A stretch of 59,087 bases of DNA from Verrucomicrobiaceae bacterium (GTDB lineage Bacteria; Verrucomicrobiota; Verrucomicrobiia; Verrucomicrobiales; Verrucomicrobiaceae): the NCBI GenBank assembly GCA_016795375.1, contig JAEUHJ010000077.1:1-59087 (forward strand), given 5' to 3'. The notes below the pieces were generated by a model, which had not been told where the DNA came from, did not search any database, and was given only the letters and a program-made list of their open reading frames with translations. Each line of letters starts with the position of its first letter. The first letter of the stretch is position 1. A program made the position numbers and the translations under genes. Positions 54,201-59,087 of this stretch are shown one piece after another.

Positions 54201-54408
54201 CAGCCTCGCTGACAAGGCGCTGAGCGCCGACGCCGACAAATGGAACGCCGGTTTCGTCATCTGGCGTGCCGCCGATGAGCTAACCTCGCCATTCGCCTGG
54301 AGCGGCAGTGATGTGGGGAACGTCGAGGACGCGGATCCCTTCCGCCAGGCCATGAACGACCTCTGCCAGGTGCTGCTAAACACGAACGAATTCTTTTACC
54401 TGCATTGA
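51259..54408 (+). CDS. Giant PSCyt1-DUF1549-DUF1553 protein (Planctomycete cytochrome type) with LamG-like insert
   Basis: 1049 residues. Signal peptide (1-24), PSCyt1 heme-type motif Cys48-x2-Cys51-His52, DUF1549 (about 165-380, with LVRRIYFDLHGLPP and MGCAHCHNHKFDPI giving a second CxxCH), DUF1553/PSD1 (about 550-800, RLDAEQVRDALLAASGEL, SSTAERQSTTTPTQALQLLNGDWL) and a concanavalin/LamG-like segment about 830-1000 before the closing NDLCQVLLNTNEFFYLH. Thought to be an extracytoplasmic heme protein; substrate unknown. It usually has a DUF1501 partner gene downstream, which is absent here; instead a MITE-like element begins at its stop codon. Start 51259 chosen for the signal peptide. Confidence 0.88.
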   Translation: MNCSSLFHTLFVFSCLVVGRWAAAEDDTQRAAMTFFEKEVRPILANRCFECHSKTKQKGGLRVDHIGYLKTGGDTGPALIPGKPEKSPMLEAVRWTNEDFQMPPKNNGGKMPEAEIAVLEKWIKLGAPWPEDGSHKVVVTEGGFTEEQRNYWFFQPVKKVSPPDAGGRWARNDIDRFIAAKQAEMKLKPAPEADRHELVRRIYFDLHGLPPAKEQIDAFVNDKDPKAYEKLVDELLASPRYGERWAQHWLDLVRYAESDGYNADAYRPNVWPYRDYVIKSLNDDKPYDRFVKEQLAGDEIAPDDPNVLIATAFLRHPVYEYNQRDARGQWDIILTDMTDTTGELFLGLSMGCAHCHNHKFDPILQKDYYRLRAFLAPVHWRDDMTLATAAEKKAFQAQQQQWEAATTEIRAKMDAMTKPILESKVERALTRFTDDLQVMTRKPAEKRDALEKQLAGLVERQMEYERVRFDPVKSLKTDEMKAEYKSLEAELKKFDHLKPQPLMEAFVATDAGSVAPAVSITTRKGEQQIEPGYLSIIDTSLPKIKATKTSTGRRTALANWITRPDNQLSTRVIVNRVWQYHFGRGIVATASDFGKLGEPPTHPELLDFLTAKFVKGGWHLKPLHREIMLSAAYRQTARQEPDAVALKVDPANRYLWRFNPRRLDAEQVRDALLAASGELDPHAGGPSSDGNATRRSIYTTKKRNNPNELLRALDMPAGFSSTAERQSTTTPTQALQLLNGDWLLARARKLSSHLEGIDDAWMAVLGRPPTAKEKTAAQAFLIKRAGTTKSKPAKIAEDGEDSEAFKENSPHERLLVTTGEKEGDEFTIEAIASLNSVDVHAAVRTLVSRWNGGKDSLESFGWSLGVTGEKSRYTPHNVIVQVVGEDENANIGYQVVPSGIHIELGRRYHFVARVSCPAKNVTFTVRDLDTPGAAVQSAVVPLDIRSKLSQGASQLVIGGLNKRSPAHHWDGNIEAVRLAKGSLADKALSADADKWNAGFVIWRAADELTSPFAWSGSDVGNVEDADPFRQAMNDLCQVLLNTNEFFYLH

Positions 54409-54567
54409 TCCCGAATTCCGAAGTTAGGGTTCTGTGAAAACGTTGGAAGTCTTGTAAAATAAGGCTTCCAACGTCAAGAATCCAACTTCGCCAAAGTTGA
54501 ATTTGGTGACCTGGTGCGGCGCGTTTTGCCTTCTGGGCCGCTCTTCAGCTTCGGAATTCAGGTTCAA
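54405..54567 (+). mobile_element. MITE-like structured element, copy B
   Basis: 163 bp. Terminal inverted repeats of 19 bp (TTGATCCCGAATTCCGAAG and the complement of TTGAACCTGAATTCCGAAG) match at 17 of 19. Two internal hairpins: 54440-54474 (14-bp stem, one wobble pair, GTAAAAT loop) and 54479-54504. The first terminal repeat overlaps the TGA stop of the PSD1 gene. Copy A lies about 15 kb away in opposite orientation. Confidence 0.8.
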
Positions 54568-54863
54568 TCAGCGCAAGCCCCTGGTCGGAGTGATAGCCAT
54601 CCGTGGTGCAAGAACGTATTCCCGCCAGGATGCGCCCCTCAAAGTGGAAGGGATTCGCATGACACCAGGAGGCTAACATTTGTGCCTCGTTGCCCCCCCT
54701 TGCTACCCGCTGCGATCCCCGTGGGAACGCTTGGACTCTTCTAAAATGAGCATCACAAAATGCGGCCGTCAAAATTATACCTCGTGTCTCCATCAATCTC
54801 AGGCTTTCATTTTTTACCGCGCTCGCTCACGATCAGGCATTGGATCATTCGTCTTACCCCGCA

Positions 54864-54879
54864 TGTTCCACATGGAACA
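54864..54879. promoter_or_regulatory. parS-like ParB-binding site 1
   Basis: TGTTCCACATGGAACA matches the parS palindrome TGTTNCACGTGNAACA except for one central base (A instead of G). It lies 170 bp upstream of mnmG. parS sites cluster near the chromosome origin, where mnmG and parAB often lie. The parAB genes are not in the window. Confidence 0.6.
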
Positions 54880-54958
54880 CTCCCCCTCCTTGTGGTAGTT
54901 TTCATTTCACTTCAACACCCGCGAATGAATCCGGCCGAGAGAACTATACCTTGCGTCA

Positions 54959-54990
54959 TCACAAATTGTGAAAACCGCATCTGTGGAAAT
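54959..54990. promoter_or_regulatory. TCACAA/TTGTGA palindrome group upstream of mnmG
   Basis: TCACAAATTGTGA at 54959-54971 is a perfect 13-mer palindrome. A further TCACAA about 17 bases downstream pairs with the same TTGTGA. The half-sites are those of the CRP-like palindrome at 238-255 but in the reverse order. Possible operator for mnmG; no experimental support. Confidence 0.3.
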
Positions 54991-55049
54991 CACAAATCAT
55001 GATGACGGGAGGTATAAATCGATCTCCACATGGCTTTTCGCATTTTGAC

Positions 55050-57044
55050 ATGCCCACCAGCCTCTTCACATTCCCGAAACACTACGAGGTCATTGTCTGC
55101 GGAGCCGGACATGCCGGTGTCGAGGCTGCGATGGCTGCCGCACGCATGGGCTGCCAGACCGCTATCCTCACCCAGAATCTAGACACCATCTCCCAGATGT
55201 CCTGCAACCCTGCTATCGGCGGCCTGGCCAAAGGACATGTCGTCCGCGAGATCGACGCCCTCGGCGGTGTGATGGGCCGCAACACCGACGCCACCGGCAT
55301 CCAGTTCCGCATGCTGAACGCCCGCAAGGGCCCCAGCGTCCAGGCTCCCCGCGCCCAGTGCGACAAGAAGGCCTACCAATTCCGCATGAAGTGGCTCATC
55401 GAGAACCAGCCCAACCTCGACCTCCACCAGGGCAACGCCGCCGAGATTTTGGTCGAAAACGACGCCATTACCGGCGTCCGCACCTCCCTCGGCATGATCT
55501 ACCGGGCCAAAGCGGTCATCATCTCCTCCGGCACCTTCATGCGTGGCCTGCTCCACGTCGGCCAGCAGAACCAGGCCGGCGGGCGCATGGGCGACAGCAT
55601 ATCCACCCTTTCCGACAGCCTGCGCCAGCTCGGTTTCGACGTGCAGCGCTTCAAGACCGGCACGCCCTGCCGACTGAATGGCCGCAGCATCGACTTCTCC
55701 AAGTGCGGCCTCCAGCCCGGCGACACGCCCGCGCCGAGGTTCAGCTACCTCTCGGGAGTGCTGCCGGAAGATGAGAGCGAGAATGCGGATTGCGAAATGC
55801 GGAGTGCGGAATCCCCAAACGCGCCCGCCGGCCCCTCTGCCCATTCCGAATTCCGCATTCCAAACTCCGCATTTCATCGCTTCACCCTCAACCGCTGGCA
55901 GCCGGACACGTTCCACGTGGAACAAATCCCCTGCTGGATCACTTACACCACCCCCCAAACGCACGACATCATCCGGGCAAACATCCACAAATCGGCCATG
56001 TATTCGGGCAAGATCGAGGGTGTGGGGCCCCGCTACTGCCCCTCGGTGGAGGACAAGGTGGTCCGCTTTGCCGAGAAGGAGCGTCACCAGATCTTCCTGG
56101 AGCCTGAGGGCCGCCACACCCGCGAATTCTACGTCAACGGCGTCTCCACCTCCCTGCCCTTCGAGGTCCAGTATGACTTCATCCGGTCCATCCCCGGCCT
56201 GGAGAACGCCGAGATCATCCGCCCCGGCTATGCCGTCGAATACGATTACTGCCCGCCCACCCAGCTCCACCCCACTTTGGAGACGAAGCGCGTCTCCGGC
56301 CTCTACTTTGCCGGGCAGATCAATGGCACCTCCGGCTATGAAGAAGCCGCCGGCCAGGGCCTCATCGCCGGGGCCAATGCCGCCCTCAAGGTCCAGGGCC
56401 GCCCCCCCTTCCTCCTCCAGCGCAGCCAGGCCTACCTCGCCGTCATGATCGACGACCTCGTCACGAAAGGCACCACCGAACCCTACCGCCTCTTCACCTC
56501 CCGCGCCGAATACCGCCTCCTCCTCCGCCAGGACAACTGCGACCTCCGCCTCACCCCCCTCGCCGCCCAGATCGGTCTCGCCTCCTCCTTCCGTATCCGA
56601 CATACGGAGGAAAAGCACGCCGCCCTCGCCGCCGCCCGTGCGTTGGCCGCTGCGGCCCGGATAGACGGCATCAGCTTGGAAAAATGGCTGCGCCGCCCCG
56701 AAAACACCACCGATAAGTTGCCCGCCGAGTTCCTGGGCCGGTTCAGCCACGAGGTTTGGAGCCTGCTCGAAACCGACATCAAATACGCCGGCTACATCAC
56801 CCGCCAGGAAGACATGGTCGCCAAGACTGTCCGCATGGAAGAGAAAATGATCCCCTCCGACTTCGACTACCACGCCATACCCGGTCTTAAAACCGAAGCC
56901 AAGCACCGCCTCAATGCCGCCCGCCCAGCCACTCTCGGTCAGGCCGCCCGCCTCCAGGGCGTTAATCCAGCGGACATTGCCTTGCTCGCAGTCATGCTGA
57001 AACGCGGCAGTAGAGAAGCTGAGGGCGCAGAGTTGAGGGCATAA
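55050..57044 (+). CDS. mnmG: tRNA uridine-5-carboxymethylaminomethyl modification enzyme with in-frame insertion
   Basis: 664 residues from ATG 55050 ([12 protein letters not shown]). MnmG (GidA) with MnmE modifies the wobble uridine of tRNAs. FAD motif GAGHAG (18-23), [12 protein letters not shown], the [15 protein letters not shown] substrate region, [13 protein letters not shown] and the C-terminal MnmE-binding part ending [15 protein letters not shown]. Typical MnmG is about 620-630 residues; about 45 extra residues sit at 244-290, between PRFSYL and EQIPCWITY, caused by a palindromic repeat at 55780-55875. An upstream ATG at 54999 adds 17 residues preceded by no clear ribosome site; the choice of start is uncertain. 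Confidence 0.92.
   Translation: MPTSLFTFPKHYEVIVCGAGHAGVEAAMAAARMGCQTAILTQNLDTISQMSCNPAIGGLAKGHVVREIDALGGVMGRNTDATGIQFRMLNARKGPSVQAPRAQCDKKAYQFRMKWLIENQPNLDLHQGNAAEILVENDAITGVRTSLGMIYRAKAVIISSGTFMRGLLHVGQQNQAGGRMGDSISTLSDSLRQLGFDVQRFKTGTPCRLNGRSIDFSKCGLQPGDTPAPRFSYLSGVLPEDESENADCEMRSAESPNAPAGPSAHSEFRIPNSAFHRFTLNRWQPDTFHVEQIPCWITYTTPQTHDIIRANIHKSAMYSGKIEGVGPRYCPSVEDKVVRFAEKERHQIFLEPEGRHTREFYVNGVSTSLPFEVQYDFIRSIPGLENAEIIRPGYAVEYDYCPPTQLHPTLETKRVSGLYFAGQINGTSGYEEAAGQGLIAGANAALKVQGRPPFLLQRSQAYLAVMIDDLVTKGTTEPYRLFTSRAEYRLLLRQDNCDLRLTPLAAQIGLASSFRIRHTEEKHAALAAARALAAAARIDGISLEKWLRRPENTTDKLPAEFLGRFSHEVWSLLETDIKYAGYITRQEDMVAKTVRMEEKMIPSDFDYHAIPGLKTEAKHRLNAARPATLGQAARLQGVNPADIALLAVMLKRGSREAEGAELRA
55780..55875. 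repeat. Palindromic element translated within mnmG
   Basis: Arms 55780-55812 and 55843-55875 pair at about 25 of 33 positions around a 30-base GC-rich spacer. The frame stays open, and the translated text ([12 protein letters not shown]...[13 protein letters not shown]) has no counterpart in other MnmG proteins. Similar CGGAATGCGGAA-type repeats occur as dispersed palindromes in many verrucomicrobial genomes. It behaves like a Rickettsia-type palindromic element: an insertion tolerated in an essential enzyme's loop. Confidence 0.8.
55909..55924. promoter_or_regulatory. parS-like ParB-binding site 2, inside mnmG
   Basis: CGTTCCACGTGGAACA matches 15 of 16 bases of TGTTCCACGTGGAACA, the parS form used in Pseudomonas. 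It encodes TFHVEQ of MnmG just after the palindromic insertion. Together with 54864-54879 it gives two sites within about 1 kb. Confidence 0.65.
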
Positions 57045-57118
57045 ATCCGTCAGTCAAAATGTGGAAAAAATTCCTCTCACCGATTCTGATCGCAGAATCT
57101 CAACGAACTGGAGACGCT

Positions 57119-57397
57119 TCACCCTACCAATTCCGCCGAGGAAGAAGATGCATTACCCACAGGAATCCGCCGCAAGTACCGCAGGGCGTGCAGCAGTGGC
57201 TCCGCTTGCGGGATGTGCTTAGCTCCGCGTTTCCGCTTTGGGCTGAACTGCTCCCGCTGTGTCACGAAGAGGATGCGCAGGTGTTCGAGCAGCTTCGCCT
57301 CGCCCTGCGGGCCTTCGAAGCGTTGCAGCCAGGTGTCGCGGTGCGGCACCTCGGCCAGCAGGTGGAAGTGATTGCCCATGAGGCAGTAGGTGACCAT
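57119..57397 (-). pseudogene. RAYT transposase relic, N-terminus and middle deleted
   Basis: 92 codons, MVTYCLMGNHFHLLAEVPHRD... with the HUH-type motif H-F-H (10-12) near the start, then LLEHLRILFVTQ joined directly to REQFSPKRKRGAKHIPQAE. An intact RAYT is about 200-320 residues, with a Tyr nucleophile between these parts; the N-terminal 50 or so residues and the central block are missing. The last 34 residues match the fragment at 2-151 at about 26 positions. A longer plus-strand open frame runs through the same DNA but is only its shadow. Confidence 0.75.
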
Positions 57398-57411
57398 TTT
57401 GAGACAAAAGG

Positions 57412-57436
57412 GAATAAAGGGACAGACACTTTATTC
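57412..57436. repeat. Hairpin next to the RAYT relic
   Basis: GAATAAAG (57412-57419) and CTTTATTC (57429-57436) are perfect reverse complements around GGACAGACA. It lies 15 bp upstream of the RAYT relic on its 5' side, where RAYT-family elements carry their recognition hairpins. Whether it is the transposase target is inference. Confidence 0.55.
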
Positions 57437-58951
57437 GCCACGTCGCAGGAACCTGTTAAAGAAACAGGCGCGTCCGCTGGCACCATCGACCCCGCGCTGC
57501 GAGAATACCGCGATGTGTACGGCAAGCGATGGTTCATCGCCGATTCCGAATGGCAGAGCGACAAACCGAAGGTTCGAGCCTTTGAAGACGCGGCAGGCCA
57601 GCGCCGCGCCATCGTGGCCCGTGGCAACATCGTGACCGCAGAGAGCAACGGGGGCAAAGCCGCCCTTGTCCGCAAGTTGCTGGCCGGTGGCTACCAGCTT
57701 CCAGCCGAGCAATTCCGTGAAACTGAGTCACAAAAGGGCTGGAAACAACGCTGGAGCCAAGGATGGCGTCCGTATGGGGTGGATGAGGATGGTACCGTCG
57801 TCCCCGCATGGGAAGAAGCGAGCGGACAGATTCGCCTGACTGACATCGTGGATTTCTTGTGGGCCAAAGCACCGCCCAAAGCCGTCTCAGAGCAACAGCC
57901 CGTTAGTCAGCCAGCTAAAATTAGCCCAACGGCTCAATCCGGCGCATCCGCTGGCACCATCGACAAACTCCGCAGCGCCTTCGATGGCCTCGCCTCTGCT
58001 CCAGCCCGTTCGCCAGCCGTCATGGCCTCGCTTCCTGATGCTGTGATTGGCGGTGACTTGGGCAACATCACCGGCCATCCAGACTATGCCGCGGCCAAGG
58101 CTGGCGACAACGCGGCGGCATTGCGCATCGCCTACGATGTGGTCACGCCTGATTTGGTTGAACGTGCGCAACAGGCCATTGGTGATGAAAAGCCGGTTGT
58201 TCTTCCCGTTATGGCAGTTGAGCAGTCCGGCAACAACAAGATACCGGTCATGGCGGCCCAAGTTCTCGCCGACCGTTTGGGACTGCCGCTGGCTGAAAGT
58301 GTGTTTCAGGCCGCGAAGGTGAATCGCACAGCTTCAACCGGGCTGGATCGCGTGTTCAAACCAGTGCCGTTCACTGGCGATATTGCGTCAGGACAAAGCT
58401 ATCTGCTTCTTGATGACACACTCACGCAAGGCGGCACTTTCGCCGGTCTGGCAAATCACATTGCTGCTGGCGGGGGTTATGTGGCTGGCATTGTCGCATT
58501 GACTGGCAAGGCATACAGTGCGAGACTCAGTCCGTCAGCGGAAACACTCGCACGACTTCGCGAAACTCATGGAGACATTGAAACCAGCTTCCAAAAGCAC
58601 TTCGGCTACGGCTTCAACGCCCTCACCGAGTCAGAAGCCCGTTACCTCGCAAACTTCCGTCCTGCTGAAAAAGTCAGAAATCGAATCCTTGAATCTGGAC
58701 ATGGCCCAGGCGAGGCAGTTCTACCAGAAGAACAAGAGGAAGGTCTAGCCAGCGCCCCCGCTGCGCAGCAGGTCGGATTGCCCAAGGAACGCCGTGGCGC
58801 ATTCCTTGATGTGGCGGAATCGCTCATCGCCGATGGCGTCACCATGCCGGAAGGACTGGCCCGCGCGCTCACCGAGGCACGGCCAGACGGCAGCTTGAGC
58901 AAATACTCCCAAGCCCTGTGGGACTTTCTTGCGATAAGATGCCAGGCATGA
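57437..58951 (+). pseudogene. Polyvalent-protein relic with phosphoribosyltransferase motif, truncated at both ends
   Basis: About 504 codons open, with no start codon or domain upstream (the frame runs back through the RAYT relic). Two copies of GASAGTID, about 480 bp apart, precede separate blocks. The second block contains QSYLLLDDTLTQGGT (58394-58438), matching the PRPP-binding motif of phosphoribosyltransferases, within a context (PVMAVEQSGNNKIPVMAAQVLADRLG upstream, KHFGYGFNALTESEARYLANF downstream) seen in large polyvalent proteins of phages and conjugative elements. The last five residues (IRCQA) appear to come from the IS element at 58963-59085. Confidence 0.6.
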
Positions 58952-58962
58952 ATGGCACTCGG

Positions 58963-59085
58963 TTAAGCGACGGCGCGGTAGCGCTCGCGGTGGGGGATTT
59001 CCTGGAACTGGTGGCGGGGTGCGGTGAGCAGTTGGTAGGATTTGGGACGTCGCTTTTTTGCTCGTGGTTCTCGTCGTCCAGGTCG
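58963..59085 (-). mobile_element. IS4-type transposase, C-terminal end, cut by window edge
   Basis: Reading leftward from the window edge, 40 codons then TAA at 58963-58965. The sequence RAKKRRPKSYQLLTAPRHQFQEIPHRERYRA is the basic tail seen in IS4-family transposases of Planctomycetes and Verrucomicrobia. The remainder lies outside. About 15-40 bp beyond its stop, the polyvalent-protein frame loses similarity, so the IS end (terminal inverted repeat) lies at roughly 58930-58960. Confidence 0.65.
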
Positions 59086-59087
59086 CA

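Larger units (their letters stand above)
54568..55049. other. Intergenic region upstream of mnmG, AT-richer than its surroundings
   Basis: No convincing gene. Short open frames have no family features. It holds a parS-like site (54864-54879), a TCACAA/TTGTGA palindrome group (54959-54990) and a polypurine GGGAGG at about 55007 upstream of the mnmG start. Base composition is clearly lower in GC than the coding regions, suggesting a regulatory or replication-linked stretch. No cluster of DnaA boxes was found. Confidence 0.6.

Noticed and set aside
54568..55049. DnaA boxes or an oriC cluster upstream of mnmG
   Set aside because: Only weak one-off partial matches (for example TGTGGAAAT) were seen, not the TTATNCACA cluster expected of an origin.
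57059..57436. N-terminal 126 codons of the plus-strand frame continuing into the polyvalent relic
   Set aside because: It is antisense to the RAYT relic and has no family similarity; the real relic starts after the 57412-57436 hairpin.
1..59087. tRNA, rRNA or CRISPR arrays
   Set aside because: No direct-repeat arrays with regular spacers and no tRNA-like cloverleaf with T-arm GTTCRA box were recognised by eye; not an exhaustive search.

Overview
The window is GC-rich, densely coded DNA. Its gene content points to the Verrucomicrobiota, most likely a Prosthecobacter or Verrucomicrobium relative. The evidence is two arylsulfatases, a PSCyt/PSD1 cytochrome-type giant protein, DUF1080-like, DUF5069, DUF3500, DUF2851 and ceramidase-like secreted proteins, RAYT-type transposase relics, and a complex I block that starts at nuoI. 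This is inferred from family content; no rRNA or tRNA was seen.

Layout. (1) 1-6.6 kb: the tail of a RAYT transposase, a CRP-like palindrome, then nuoIJKLMN, the membrane arm and last Fe-S subunit of NADH dehydrogenase. (2) 6.7-20 kb: mostly single, secreted or housekeeping genes: a C39-like cysteine-peptidase-fold protein, DUF5069, a DUF1080-like protein, a dienelactone-hydrolase-like esterase, phosphofructokinase, a DMT permease, sulfatase 1, a flavin halogenase-like oxidoreductase, a DUF3500 Tat protein, a ceramidase-like hydrolase and sulfatase 2. (3) 20.0-25.1 kb: a sugar-acid locus with SDR dehydrogenase, DapA-family enzyme, amidohydrolase/lactonase candidate, MFS permease and galactonate-dehydratase-like enzyme. 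Together these could form a non-phosphorylative oxidative sugar pathway. (4) 25.1-27.1 kb: a HindIII-type restriction-modification pair. (5) 27.1-32.5 kb: a NapH/NapG-like Fe-S fusion, an FMN-binding protein and ApbE, which look like one extracytoplasmic electron-transfer operon, with pyruvate dehydrogenase E2 upstream. (6) 32.5-38.7 kb: YndJ-like plus DUF1990, HAD phosphatase plus GH62 arabinofuranosidase, DUF2851 and a pectate-lyase-like protein. (7) 38.7-39.5 kb: a gene graveyard with a truncated PKD-like tail, a MITE-like element and an alpha/beta-hydrolase pseudogene. (8) 39.6-46.8 kb: a two-component system and a CusCBA/CzcCBA-type heavy-metal efflux operon. (9) 46.9-54.4 kb: Gfo/Idh/MocA oxidoreductase, double-GNAT protein, intact alpha/beta hydrolase and PSD1 giant. 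(10) 54.4-57.0 kb: second MITE copy, two parS-like sites and mnmG carrying an in-frame palindromic insertion. (11) 57.1-59.1 kb: a decayed mobile region with an internally deleted RAYT, a 5'-truncated polyvalent-protein relic with a phosphoribosyltransferase motif, and the end of an IS4-type transposase.

The most unusual layer is small structured repeats: a 163-164 bp inverted pair of MITE-like elements about 15 kb apart whose stem differences are mostly wobble-compatible, a REP doublet between convergent genes, a perfect 24-bp inverted repeat spanning a stop/start junction, a hairpin over the sulfatase 2 start codon, a 30-bp-arm repeat upstream of DUF1990, and a hairpin translated inside MnmG. 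RAYT relics at both ends make a RAYT/REP mobilisation history plausible but unproven.
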